Positions 34,450-42,781 of a DNA stretch of 64,000 bases are shown piece by piece. The DNA comes from Rodentibacter caecimuris (GTDB lineage: Bacteria > Pseudomonadota > Gammaproteobacteria > Enterobacterales > Pasteurellaceae). The notes beneath the pieces were generated by a model, which was not told where the DNA came from, searched no databases, and saw nothing but the letters and a program-made list of their open reading frames with translations. Both the position numbers and the translations under genes were made by a program. Every line of letters begins with the position of its first letter. Position 1 is the first letter of the stretch. Where the stretch lies: assembly GCF_024622045.1 (NCBI RefSeq), contig NZ_JANKBP010000004.1; one strand, given 5' to 3'.

Positions 34450-34914
34450 TCATACCACAGGTTTTTGGCGATAAAAAATCAATCCGGGCAACGCAAGCCC
34501 AAAAACCAGCGCCCCTAAAATAAAGGCGGTGTTAATAAATGAGCTGATCATTTGCTCCAAAAGTGCATGAGAATAACCATAGTGATGAATTTGTACTATC
34601 GAAATCATCGCTTTATAAGCATGCACGCCCGGAATCATTGGAATGATCGCTGCTACCGTAAATGCCTTTGGATGTGCCAAATAACGGTGTGATAAGTGCA
34701 CGCCAATAAAGCCTATAACACAAGTGGCAAAAAAAGTTGCAAATACAATGGGTACATTAATATGCAAGAGTAATGTGCGTGTTACATGCCCCAAAGCCCC
34801 TAAAATCGCACAATATTTTAGTGCCTTAGGCGGTACATTAAATGCTAAAGCAAACCCAATCGCAGGAATGGCAGCAAAGGCCATATCATCAAGCAAACTC
34901 AATAGAAACATCAT
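34450..34914 (-). CDS. yjjB: YjjB-like small subunit of a ThrE/YjjPB exporter
   Basis: 154 aa with four to five membrane helices (ThrE_2 domain). FAAIPAIGFALAFNVPPKAL and IIPMIPGVHAYKAM, the latter a hallmark of the ThrE/YjjB half, are visible. In E. coli YjjP and YjjB are both needed for succinate export; related single-chain ThrE proteins export threonine and serine. The gene starts one base after the stop of yjjP, so the pair is coupled. Substrate here is unknown. The end converges on the NCS2 permease terminator. Confidence 0.88.
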   Translation of the reverse strand: MMFLLSLLDDMAFAAIPAIGFALAFNVPPKALKYCAILGALGHVTRTLLLHINVPIVFATFFATCVIGFIGVHLSHRYLAHPKAFTVAAIIPMIPGVHAYKAMISIVQIHHYGYSHALLEQMISSFINTAFILGALVFGLALPGLIFYRQKPVV

Positions 34915-34915
34915 C

Positions 34916-35698
34916 TTAATGCCCCCATGTCGTGATATGTAACATACTCAATGCCAACACAATGCCAAGACAAGCACCGAAAGTCAGAACCGTCGCAATT
35001 GTCCAACGCCCTAACCCCATATTGACATAGCCTTTTAAAATATCTGCCAACGAATTAATTAAGGGGAATCCCGGCACAAGCAACAACACACTGGACGCTA
35101 AGGCAATTTGCGGATCATTTCCCCATTGATATTTCAAACTGACACCGGAAATGAGGGAAGCTACAAACGCAGTAATCGCAAAAACAATCGCCGGATTATA
35201 ATGATATTTTGATAATTCTTGCCGAACAAACATCGCCACGGCGGAAGCCAAAAAAGTTATCAGGCAAATCAGCCAATCTCCTCCCGATAAATGTGCAAAA
35301 GAGGCACAAGATAAGCCAATCATCGGCACCACTAAAGCACGGTGATACTTTAAGGGATTTAAATTATCCAGTTTCTTTTGTGCCAGATCCAAATTGTATA
35401 ATTTATGCTCTACCGCAATTACAATACGCTGAACTTCGGTCACCATTTGCATATTGATCCCTTTATCGGTATTTTTTCGTACCGTGGTAATGCAATGATG
35501 GTTGGAGAGCGTTGTAATCACCACCGCATTTGCCGTAAGGGCACATTCTACACTTTCCACGCCAAGAGCAATCCCTAAACGTTGTGCCATTTGCACCACC
35601 ACCGCACTTTCCGCCCCATGCTGTAACAACAATAATGCCGTTTGCACACAAGCCCGCGTGACTCCCCGTTGATACGCTTGTTCCATCATCATCCTCAT
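34916..35698 (-). CDS. yjjP: YjjP-like large subunit of a ThrE/YjjPB exporter
   Basis: 260 aa. A cytoplasmic N-terminal ~115 residues (ThrE domain: RVCVQTALLLLQ-like helix, then the beta strand region VECALTANAVVITTLSNH) is followed by five membrane helices. LLLVPGFPLINSLADILKGY near residue 215 is the conserved ThrE PGxPxxN motif. It works with YjjB to export a small carboxylate or amino acid. Three ATGs lie close together at the start; I keep the first. Expression may be linked to the neighbouring CorC-like gene, but a USS-pair hairpin lies downstream of that gene. Confidence 0.88.
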   Translation of the reverse strand: MRMMMEQAYQRGVTRACVQTALLLLQHGAESAVVVQMAQRLGIALGVESVECALTANAVVITTLSNHHCITTVRKNTDKGINMQMVTEVQRIVIAVEHKLYNLDLAQKKLDNLNPLKYHRALVVPMIGLSCASFAHLSGGDWLICLITFLASAVAMFVRQELSKYHYNPAIVFAITAFVASLISGVSLKYQWGNDPQIALASSVLLLVPGFPLINSLADILKGYVNMGLGRWTIATVLTFGACLGIVLALSMLHITTWGH

Positions 35699-35755
35699 AG
35701 CTAAAATTAATTGGATGAATTATAGATAGCTTGATAAAAAACGGTGAAAAAACAA

Positions 35756-35787
35756 ACCGCACTTATGATCCAAATCAAAAGTGCGGT
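35756..35787 (-). terminator. Inverted uptake-signal pair, terminator of the CorC-like gene
   Basis: ACCGCACTT (35756-35764) and AAGTGCGGT (35779-35787), perfect 9-bp arms. On the minus strand TTTGTTTTTT follows. It lies 17 bases past the stop at 35804. Confidence 0.75.
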
Positions 35788-35803
35788 AAGGTTTTTGTTC
35801 GTT

Positions 35804-37066
35804 TTAGTGTTTAACGACTTTAGCCTGCTTAATCATATTATCTGCCACCTCAAGAATGGTGATTTGCAAACCTTCGATTTCACAAACCGCCCCCTCATCA
35901 GGGATTTCCTCAAGGTGCTCTAGAATTAATCCGTTGAAAGTGCGGGCATCTTCGGTATCCAATCCCCAACCAAACATTTTATTCAGATCCCGAAGGTTGG
36001 CTGAGCCGTCAATAATGATTGAACCGTCAGATTGCTGGGTTACTTCCTCGTGAATACTCGGTGCGGTGGAAGTAGTAAAATCACCAACAATTTCTTCCAA
36101 AATATCCTCTAGTGTAACCAAGCCTTTAATATCACCGTATTCATCTACCACAAGTCCAATGCGCTCTTTATTCGCACGGAAATTAGCCAATTGTGTTTTT
36201 AGCGGTGTCCCTTCCGGAATAAAATACACTTCGTCCGTCGCACGAATAAGCGTTTCTTTGGTAAATTCATTTTTTTCGAGTAATAATCGGAACGCTTCAC
36301 GAACACGCAGAATACCAAGTACATTTTTATCAAGACTGCCTTTATACAACACTACGCGATTATGTGCCGCATGATTAAGCTGACGCATAATGGCTTTCCA
36401 GTCGTCATCAATATCAATACCGCCAATTTCATTGCGCGGCACCATAATATCGTCCACAGTGACGGTTTCCATATCCAAAATAGACAGCAACATTTGCGGG
36501 TGCTGTTCGCCCGGTGTCGCTTCTCCCGCTTCACTCACGATACTCCGTAGCTCTTCACTGCTGATTACCTGTTTTTGCATTTCCGGTTTTAGTCCCATCA
36601 TTTTCATTAACAGCGTGGTAAATAAATTCATAAACCACACAACCGGATAGAAAATCTTAAGCAAAAAATTCAAAATATGGCTAGACAAAAAAGCCACTTT
36701 TTCAGGATGAAGTGCTGCCACTGTTTTAGGGAAAATTTCAGAAAATACAAGCATCACGAAAGTCAATAATCCCGTTGCAATGGCGACACCAGCATCACCG
36801 TAAAGGCGCATTCCAATCATCGTCGCAATTGCTGACGCACTAATATTTACCAGGTTATTAAAGATAAGAATAAAGCTCAATAATGTGTCGGGCTTTTCTA
36901 ATAACTTCTCTGCTTTTTGTGCGCCTTTGTTACCTTGCTCGGCAAGATAACGCATTCGATATTTATTCAAAGAAAGTAAGCCGGTTTCGGAGCTTGAGAA
37001 GTAAGCGGATAAAACTAAACAGATAACGAGTGTAATAAATAACGTACTAAGGGGAATACTGTCCAA
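35804..37066 (-). CDS. yfjD: CNNM/CorC-family protein with DUF21, CBS pair and CorC_HlyC domains (YfjD type)
   Basis: 420 aa. Residues 1-190 are a DUF21 membrane domain with three to four helices (AYFSSSETGLLSLNKYRMRY is the signature). Residues about 200-330 form two CBS motifs (VDDIMVPRNEIGGIDID and the second half with GLVTLEDILEEIVGD). The last ~75 residues are the CorC_HlyC domain. The family is linked to magnesium and cobalt efflux, but YfjD itself is poorly defined. Translation starts at TTG (37064-37066) with AAAGGA 8 bases ahead; no better ATG fits. The order ffh (divergent), ypjD, yfjD is conserved with E. coli. Confidence 0.9.
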   Translation of the reverse strand: MDSIPLSTLFITLVICLVLSAYFSSSETGLLSLNKYRMRYLAEQGNKGAQKAEKLLEKPDTLLSFILIFNNLVNISASAIATMIGMRLYGDAGVAIATGLLTFVMLVFSEIFPKTVAALHPEKVAFLSSHILNFLLKIFYPVVWFMNLFTTLLMKMMGLKPEMQKQVISSEELRSIVSEAGEATPGEQHPQMLLSILDMETVTVDDIMVPRNEIGGIDIDDDWKAIMRQLNHAAHNRVVLYKGSLDKNVLGILRVREAFRLLLEKNEFTKETLIRATDEVYFIPEGTPLKTQLANFRANKERIGLVVDEYGDIKGLVTLEDILEEIVGDFTTSTAPSIHEEVTQQSDGSIIIDGSANLRDLNKMFGWGLDTEDARTFNGLILEHLEEIPDEGAVCEIEGLQITILEVADNMIKQAKVVKH

Positions 37067-37145
37067 GGGAAAATCCTTTTATTAGTTAAACAGGAGTTGG
37101 ATAAAAAACCAACGATAAAGGCGAACCTCTGCCCGCCCTTATTGA

Positions 37146-37931
37146 CTACATTAACCGACTACCGAAGTAGGCAATCGTGAGCAAAATAATACCTGAAATA
37201 GCGTAAATAATCATCCTTTTTCCACGCCAGCCTAAACGCCAATGCCCGAATAGCGCCACACCAAAAACAATCCACGCAAATAATGATAAAACGCCTTTGT
37301 GAATATTTTCAGCAGTTAAAGCATTCATAGAATGGTAGGTGCCAGAGATTAATGTTAGTGTCAGTAAGAATTCAGCGGCAGCAAACAAACGGAAAAAATG
37401 CCGTTCAACGGTAATCAAAGAAGGCATCACCGGTGAAAATGCGGTTTTCTTCGCTTTTAAAGTACGATCAATCCAGGCTATTTGAATGGCGTATAACATT
37501 GCAATAAAACACACTGCATAAGTAAAAATAGATAAACCGATATGAAATAGCATTGCTAAATCCTGATTCAATAGCTGAATCATATAACTCGGTATAAATG
37601 TCGCCAAAATCACATTAAAAATAGAAAAGGAAAACACAATCGGCAGTAAAAACCACATGGAATTTACCACCAACATTGCCAATATTGCCAAAATTGCAAT
37701 GTTTACACTCATTAATGAGCTAATTTCCACCAGGCTGAACTTACGTTCTATGGCTAATTCCTGTAATGCGGGATAAAGGCTCACTAAATGAAACACCACG
37801 GCTAAAAGTGCGGTCAAAAAGAATAACGTTTTTTTCGGACGGCGTTTTTCGTTATCCGAAGAATTAAGCAACGGCGCAATCATCAAGGCGCTAATTAAAT
37901 AAAACAAAATCGAAAAAACGGCAAACCACAT
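37146..37931 (-). CDS. ypjD: YpjD, CcsA/HemX-like inner-membrane protein
   Basis: 261 aa with eight predicted membrane helices. It belongs to the cytochrome c assembly (CcsA/ResC/HemX) superfamily by its helix pattern and the segments LLNQDLAMLFHIGLSIFTYA and KGVLSLFAWIVFGVALFGHW, which carry the conserved histidines of the fold. The true role of YpjD is not settled; both haem handling and a link to metal homeostasis have been suggested, and the CorC-like neighbour would fit the latter. It is transcribed away from ffh. Confidence 0.85.
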   Translation of the reverse strand: MWFAVFSILFYLISALMIAPLLNSSDNEKRRPKKTLFFLTALLAVVFHLVSLYPALQELAIERKFSLVEISSLMSVNIAILAILAMLVVNSMWFLLPIVFSFSIFNVILATFIPSYMIQLLNQDLAMLFHIGLSIFTYAVCFIAMLYAIQIAWIDRTLKAKKTAFSPVMPSLITVERHFFRLFAAAEFLLTLTLISGTYHSMNALTAENIHKGVLSLFAWIVFGVALFGHWRLGWRGKRMIIYAISGIILLTIAYFGSRLM

Positions 37932-38069
37932 AATCGTTGTCTCTTGTTAGGAATTGTTATTATTTTAACGTTCTGATTCCGAATTCGCCATAAATTTATT
38001 TGAAATGGTGAAAAACGCCTAGATTTCGGTATAATCACGGCAATTTTTGATGAGAAAACAGGATTAATC

Positions 38070-39458
38070 ATGTTTGAGAATTTATCTGATCGCCTTTCTA
38101 AAACCCTACGTAATATCACGGGGAAAGGTCGTTTAACGGAAGATAATATTAAAGATACCCTACGTGAAGTACGTATGGCATTGCTGGAAGCGGATGTGGC
38201 ATTGCCTGTCGTTCGTGAATTTATCGCTAAAGTGAAAGAAAATGCCGTTGGGGAAGAAGTTAATAAAAGTTTAACACCGGGGCAGGAATTCTTAAAAATC
38301 GTTCAACGAGAGCTTGAAAAAGCCATGGGCGAATCAAACGAGAGTCTGAATCTGGCAACCCAACCACCGGCGGTGATTTTAATGGCGGGTTTACAAGGGG
38401 CAGGGAAAACAACCAGTGTCGGAAAACTGGCAAAATTTTTGCGCGAACGCCATAAGAAGAAAGTGTTGGTTGTCTCTGCCGATGTATATCGCCCGGCGGC
38501 AATTAAGCAATTGGAAACCTTGGCACAATCTGTAGGCGTGGATTTCTACCCTTCTGATGTCAAACAAAATCCGATCGATATTGCCCAAGCCGCCCTTGCG
38601 GAAGCAAAACTCAAATTCTACGACGTACTCATCGTGGATACCGCAGGTCGCTTGCACGTGGATAGCGAAATGATGGATGAAATCAAACAAATCCACAGTG
38701 CATTAAATCCTATTGAAACGCTCTTTACCGTTGATGCGATGACGGGTCAAGATGCGGCAAATACTGCGAAAGCTTTTAATGAGGCATTACCGCTTACCGG
38801 TGTCATTCTTACTAAAGTAGATGGCGATGCTCGTGGTGGGGCAGCGTTGTCTATTCGTCAGATCACCGGTAAACCGATCAAATTCCTCGGGGTGGGAGAA
38901 AAAACCGAGGCGCTTGAGCCGTTCCACCCTGATCGTGTCGCCTCTCGTATTTTAGGCATGGGCGATGTGCTTTCTCTGATCGAAGATCTTGAACGTTCGG
39001 TAGATCGCGAAAAAGCGGAAAAAATGGCACAAAAATTCAAGAAAGGCGATAGCTTTACTCTTGATGATTTCCGTGAACAATTGATCGAAATGAAAAAAAT
39101 GGGTGGAATGATGTCGATGTTGGAAAAGCTTCCCGGTGCAAAAAATTTACCGGATCACGTCAAAAACCAAGTGGACGATAAAATGTTCATTAAAATGGAA
39201 GCCATTATTAACTCCATGACGCTAAAAGAACGTGCTAATCCTGACATTATCAAAGGTTCCCGCCGTCGCCGTATTGCCTTAGGTTCCGGCACGCAAGTGC
39301 AAGATGTGAATAAATTGCTCAAACAATTTGATGAAATGCAGCGAATGATGAAAAAAATGCGTAAAGGCGGTATGGCAAAAATGATGCGGGGTATGCAAGG
39401 GCTCATGGGCGGTGGCTTAGGCAGTCTTGGTGGTCTGGGCAGTATGTTTAAACGTTAA
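38070..39458 (+). CDS. ffh: Signal recognition particle protein Ffh
   Basis: 462 aa. GTPase that with 4.5S RNA delivers nascent membrane proteins to FtsY. N domain at residues 1-90 (ENLSDRLSKTLRNITGKGRL). G domain with G1 GLQGAGKTTSVGKLA near 105, DTAGRLHVD near 190, TKVDGDARGGAALS near 247 and the GMGD motif at 296. The C-terminal M domain is Met-rich (QRMMKKMRKGGMAKMMRGMQ) with SRRRRIALGSG, the RNA-binding part. It is a single gene with a strong terminator. The 4.5S RNA gene is not in the window. Confidence 0.98.
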   Translation: MFENLSDRLSKTLRNITGKGRLTEDNIKDTLREVRMALLEADVALPVVREFIAKVKENAVGEEVNKSLTPGQEFLKIVQRELEKAMGESNESLNLATQPPAVILMAGLQGAGKTTSVGKLAKFLRERHKKKVLVVSADVYRPAAIKQLETLAQSVGVDFYPSDVKQNPIDIAQAALAEAKLKFYDVLIVDTAGRLHVDSEMMDEIKQIHSALNPIETLFTVDAMTGQDAANTAKAFNEALPLTGVILTKVDGDARGGAALSIRQITGKPIKFLGVGEKTEALEPFHPDRVASRILGMGDVLSLIEDLERSVDREKAEKMAQKFKKGDSFTLDDFREQLIEMKKMGGMMSMLEKLPGAKNLPDHVKNQVDDKMFIKMEAIINSMTLKERANPDIIKGSRRRRIALGSGTQVQDVNKLLKQFDEMQRMMKKMRKGGMAKMMRGMQGLMGGGLGSLGGLGSMFKR

Positions 39459-39478
39459 AAAATAAGTACAGCAAAAAC

Positions 39479-39521
39479 AAAGTGCGGTTGAAAATACCGT
39501 ATTTTTTAACCGCACTTTTTT
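39479..39521 (+). terminator. Terminator after ffh made of an inverted uptake-signal pair
   Basis: AAAGTGCGGTT (39479-39489) pairs with AACCGCACTTT (39508-39518), perfect 11-bp arms, followed by TTT. Confidence 0.85.
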
Positions 39522-39529
39522 ATCTCCTC

Positions 39530-39543
39530 TTGATCTCGATCAA
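39530..39543 (+). promoter_or_regulatory. FNR box upstream of the small Cys-rich protein gene
   Basis: TTGAT-CTCG-ATCAA is an exact match to the FNR consensus TTGAT-N4-ATCAA. It lies past the ffh terminator and about 90 bases before the next ATG. Confidence 0.75.
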
Positions 39544-39548
39544 GCCCA

Positions 39549-39564
39549 TACCCGATTTTTAGTA
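39549..39564 (+). promoter_or_regulatory. Possible NarP 7-2-7 site (or hairpin) next to the FNR box
   Basis: Two inverted heptamers TACCCGA and TACTAAA with 2-base spacing; each matches the NarL/NarP consensus TACYYMT at five of seven positions. The surrounding CCCATAC / GTATGGG (39545-39551, 39562-39568) also forms a 7-bp stem, so a hairpin is the alternative reading. A plausible -10, TATACT, is at 39588-39593. Confidence 0.4.
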
Positions 39565-39628
39565 TGGGTTTTCTTCCCCATCAACTTTATACTGCACTTA
39601 TATTCAATTTTTCTTATAAAATTTCAAC

Positions 39629-39967
39629 ATGAGTAATAATCCATTTAAAGCCTGTTGGTCTATGCCGGGTAATACCCTCTGCTTGGGACATTGGGAGATT
39701 TCTTATTTTGATCTGCCCGTTGTGTTACCTCGCGAACGTCGTGATCAAGATATGGGTACAGAAAATATTTATAATTTTATGGATCCCGAGGACGAACTTT
39801 ATCGCGAGGGATTAGGGGAAGATGACTGGATTGTCGAGAACATTGAATGGCTGTCCGATGTGTTTATTGAACACAATATTCCGCTGGAAGAAAACACAAT
39901 ACGGGCTTTTTATCAAGCCGTAAATAAAGAAGATTGGCGCTGTGGCAGTTGCGGCGGCTGTATTTAA
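39629..39967 (+). CDS. Small acidic protein of unknown function ending CGSCGGCI
   Basis: 112 aa; family not recognised. It is soluble, acidic and rich in aromatic residues, with no signal peptide or membrane helix. An N-terminal CWSMPGNTLCLGHWEISYF is followed by an acidic middle (MDPEDELYREGLGEDDWIVE) and a last segment WRCGSCGGCI, three cysteines spaced C-x2-C-x2-C at the very end. Such a tail could bind zinc or an iron-sulfur cluster, or form disulfides. The Shine-Dalgarno is weak. The exact FNR box upstream suggests induction without oxygen. The coding bias looks like that of neighbouring core genes, and the frame is clean, so I take it as real. Confidence 0.75.
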   Translation: MSNNPFKACWSMPGNTLCLGHWEISYFDLPVVLPRERRDQDMGTENIYNFMDPEDELYREGLGEDDWIVENIEWLSDVFIEHNIPLEENTIRAFYQAVNKEDWRCGSCGGCI

Positions 39968-40037
39968 AATAAATCATTTTGCCCTTTCTCATCATCTAGA
40001 AATTAATAGTCCAATAGTTTTCTTTGCGTGACAAGCT

Positions 40038-40187
40038 ATGGATAGATTAGCGTCCCTGCCACCACAAGTCCTCCCGCAGCTACAGCGACAAAACGGCATT
40101 GATTTTGGTAATAACATTTATGGTGTGATGACCTTGCTTTGCGTGTTTACTATGTCGCTTGTAATAGCATCTTATCAACTATGCTGA
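40038..40187 (+). pseudogene. Possible remnant of a membrane protein C terminus
   Basis: A 49-codon frame with a hydrophobic tail: LPPQVLPQLQRQNGIDFGNN then a helix-like TLLCVFTMSLVIASYQL. It looks like the end of a transporter, with an in-frame stop just upstream of the ATG and no Shine-Dalgarno. No parent family was identified. It may be only a chance frame. Confidence 0.25.
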
Positions 40188-40209
40188 AACGAGCAAAAAG
40201 TGCGGTTAA

Positions 40210-40455
40210 TTATTCCGGTATTTTTGAACCTGTCCGCTCTTTTTTCAAACAATAAAGCTGATAAAGATTCACACAAACAAGAAAAATATTTAACAAGGCA
40301 ACCGGATACGCTCCAATAATCATCCCGTAAATAACAAATAAGACATCGCCAATTGTGTTTACAATGCGTAAGCGGACAATAGATTTAAACAAGAATGAGG
40401 TTGCAACAAAAAATGTCGCCATATAACCTAATAATTCAATAGAATTGAGTGCCAT
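40210..40455 (-). CDS. YgjV-like inner-membrane protein
   Basis: 81 aa from the ATG at 40455 (MALNSIELLGYMATFFVATS), which has GAGG 9 bases ahead; an in-frame start at 40542 would add 29 unrelated residues. Three membrane helices are expected. FLFKSIVRLRIVNTIGDVLF followed by VIYG, and GAYPVALLNIFLVCVNLYQL, match the Imp-YgjV family of small inner-membrane proteins, whose function is unknown. An uptake signal overlaps the region after its stop codon (about 40198). Confidence 0.78.
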   Translation of the reverse strand: MALNSIELLGYMATFFVATSFLFKSIVRLRIVNTIGDVLFVIYGMIIGAYPVALLNIFLVCVNLYQLYCLKKERTGSKIPE

Positions 40456-40587
40456 AAAACGATCCTCTAAAAATGAGTTGTCGCATAATAGAAGATTTTT
40501 AGCGAGAGGAAAAGAGAGCGAAATAAAAGCAATCGGTTGCACGGTAAAGAATTTTTTATTTCGCTAAAAATGCCCTCAATACCTAGA

Positions 40588-40917
40588 TTAAATAAAGATA
40601 GTTTGAACCAACCCCATATAAAAAATTGTCCCTACCGCAATGGATAAAAACATATTTTTCTTCCAAAAATGGAGCCCCAACACCAATGCGCCGGCAAGAA
40701 AGTCGGGGATACCCCGATAGCCGCTCAATAGATCAATATTTTTATAGCAATAAACCACCAACATGCCAAACATCGCAGCAGGCAATACTCTACCAAGATA
40801 ACGGATATATTCAGGAATCGGACGATTTGCCGGAAAAATCCAGAAAGGTAAAAGTCGGGTAAATTGCACTGTCAGCACACAAATACCAATGGTAATAATC
40901 TGTTCCGTTAAGGTCAT
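40588..40917 (-). CDS. azlD: AzlD-like subunit of an amino acid exporter
   Basis: 109 aa, four membrane helices, AzlD family (small partner, YgaH-like). LTVQFTRLLPFWIF and YLGRVLPAAMFGMLVVYCYK are the conserved segments. Together with AzlC it exports branched-chain amino acids, and in E. coli the YgaZH homologues export valine and methionine. Its ATG overlaps the stop of azlC by 4 bases (ATGA), so the two are coupled. Confidence 0.9.
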   Translation of the reverse strand: MTLTEQIITIGICVLTVQFTRLLPFWIFPANRPIPEYIRYLGRVLPAAMFGMLVVYCYKNIDLLSGYRGIPDFLAGALVLGLHFWKKNMFLSIAVGTIFYMGLVQTIFI

Positions 40918-41636
40918 TTTAGTGACTCCAATTTACATTCCATTTTCGGGCGGCGTAATGTCAGGATTAACCAAATTCCGATTAAGGTTGGGATTAAAAA
41001 ATGTTGTTTCCCCACGATAAACAAAGAAATTAAGGCGATACCTAAACCGAGCAAAGAACTTTCGTGGGATTTTTCTTTCATCCAATTTTCTGCAAAGATC
41101 ACCAGAAAAAGTGCGGTCATGGCAAACTCAACCCCTTTTAAATCAACGGGTAAAATCCCGCCAAACAAATTCCCCATCGCCGCGCCCAATACCCAATAAA
41201 TGTGCAGATACAAACTCACAAAGAACATATACCAGCCTTTGTCTAAGTGCGGTGGAATTTTTGCCATATAATTCAATGAAAAAGATTCGTCCACTAAGGA
41301 ACTAATTAAATACCAACGTTTTTTACCAAGATGCACGCCATATTTTTCCAACATAGAAATAGCATAAAAAATTTGTCTGCCACTCACCATCAGTGTCACT
41401 AATAACACACTTAACGGCGAAAAAGGCAATACCAACGCGCTAGCGGCAATGAACTCCACCGAACCGGCATAAATTAATAATGCCGTCAGGGTGGGATACC
41501 AAGCACCAAAACCCAGTGCTTTCATATAAATGCCGTATGCTGCGCCAAGAAATAAAAATCCTGCGATCATGGGGGCGCTGTAAGACAATGCTGCTTTGGC
41601 TGCTGCACGGATAGGCGATATCTGAGAAGAATTCAT
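40914..41636 (-). CDS. azlC: AzlC-like subunit of an amino acid exporter
   Basis: 240 aa, about seven membrane helices. AAAKAALSYSAPMIAGFLFL with GAAYGIYMKALGF opens the protein, and YAGSVEFIAASALVLPFSPL and SGRQIFYAISMLEKY are AzlC-family blocks (YgaZ-like). It is the channel-forming large subunit for export of valine, leucine or methionine. It starts one base after the stop of metR and overlaps azlD, so all three are one operon. That link favours methionine or a related compound as substrate, by inference. Confidence 0.9.
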   Translation of the reverse strand: MNSSQISPIRAAAKAALSYSAPMIAGFLFLGAAYGIYMKALGFGAWYPTLTALLIYAGSVEFIAASALVLPFSPLSVLLVTLMVSGRQIFYAISMLEKYGVHLGKKRWYLISSLVDESFSLNYMAKIPPHLDKGWYMFFVSLYLHIYWVLGAAMGNLFGGILPVDLKGVEFAMTALFLVIFAENWMKEKSHESSLLGLGIALISLFIVGKQHFLIPTLIGIWLILTLRRPKMECKLESLK

Positions 41637-42575
41637 TTATTCCCTCGCTAACTCTAAAACGGACAATCCCGGTAAAGTGGAAAAACTTTGAGATTTAACG
41701 GTTTGATAAAAATCTTCCATATACGCAAGACTTTCATCTTCTTTACGAATGGCGGCATATAAATTGCTATACAGCCCCTCTTGCGTAATTTTACGCGCCA
41801 CCACATAGCCCTTTTCAAGATAAGGCAACGCAGCCCAATAAGGAACGGTCGCAATCCCCCGACGGCTTGCTACTAATTGAATCATTGCGATGGTCAGTTC
41901 GGTAGTACGGCGTGTGGGATTAATGCCTTTCGGTTTTAATACTTTACGCAATAAATCCAACATATCGTCCGGCACAGGATAAGTTACCCAAGTTTCATCG
42001 GCAAAATCTTCCGCTTGCCAAATTTCTTTCGCAGCCAAGGGATGATCTTTCGAGCAAATTCCAACCATCTCATAAGAAAAGAGCGGTTTAAAAACCACAT
42101 CATCATTTGTTTCAACTTCAGATACAATTGCCCAATCTGCGCGATGGGAAAGTAATAAACCAACAGGATCCGTGTGAAAGCCGGATACAATATCCAATTC
42201 AACCAAACCCCAATGCTGACGAAACTCATCCATCGCAGGCATTAACCAATCAAAACAAGTATGACATTCTACCGCTATGCGTAACTGCCCCGCATCACCA
42301 TGTTTTACTCGGGTTAAATCACGTTCCGCATCAACCACTTTCGGTATGACTTCATTAGCCAGACGAATTAAGCGTTCTCCTGCTGCAGTAAAACGGAGCG
42401 GGCTACTTTTTCGCTCAAACAAGGGCAAATCAAAGTGATCTTCAATCAGTTTAATTTGATGAGAAAGCGCGGATTGAGTGAGATAAACCCGCTTGGCCGC
42501 CAAAGAAACACTGCCGGTTTCTTTTAACGCCAGTAACGTTTTAAGATGTCGAAATTCAAGAAATGTGGGCTTCAT
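41637..42575 (-). CDS. metR: LysR-type regulator MetR
   Basis: 312 aa from the ATG at 42575 (MKPTFLEFRHLKTLLALKET); an ATG three codons upstream is also in frame. The N-terminal winged HTH reads GSVSLAAKRVYLTQSALSHQ with IKLIEDHFDLPLFER. The effector domain matches MetR: AVECHTCFDWLMPAMDEFR, then DIVSGFHTDPVGLLLSHRAD. In enterobacteria MetR with homocysteine activates metE, metF and related genes. Here it is the first gene of an operon with the exporter azlCD; no met biosynthetic gene is adjacent. Confidence 0.9.
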   Translation of the reverse strand: MKPTFLEFRHLKTLLALKETGSVSLAAKRVYLTQSALSHQIKLIEDHFDLPLFERKSSPLRFTAAGERLIRLANEVIPKVVDAERDLTRVKHGDAGQLRIAVECHTCFDWLMPAMDEFRQHWGLVELDIVSGFHTDPVGLLLSHRADWAIVSEVETNDDVVFKPLFSYEMVGICSKDHPLAAKEIWQAEDFADETWVTYPVPDDMLDLLRKVLKPKGINPTRRTTELTIAMIQLVASRRGIATVPYWAALPYLEKGYVVARKITQEGLYSNLYAAIRKEDESLAYMEDFYQTVKSQSFSTLPGLSVLELARE

Positions 42576-42725
42576 GAGTACCATTCATAAAATAATAAAA
42601 ATGAATGAGCAATATGATACCGTAAAACAGGGAAAATTAAAGTTTAAGGAATAAGAACCTTTTTTTTCTTAGTGATATTTTCATTACTTACTATATTAAA
42701 TACAGTTACTCTGAGCATATATACA

Positions 42726-42757
42726 AAAATAGCGGCATCAGTTGATGCCGCTATTTT
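42726..42757 (-). terminator. Terminator of the yjiH-yjiG-peptidase operon
   Basis: A perfect 15-bp inverted repeat (42726-42740 and 42743-42757) with a minimal 2-base centre. Read on the minus strand it ends in TATTTTTGT. It lies 25 bases past the peptidase stop. Confidence 0.85.
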
Positions 42758-42781
42758 CTATGAACTTTTTTACGTTGAAAC

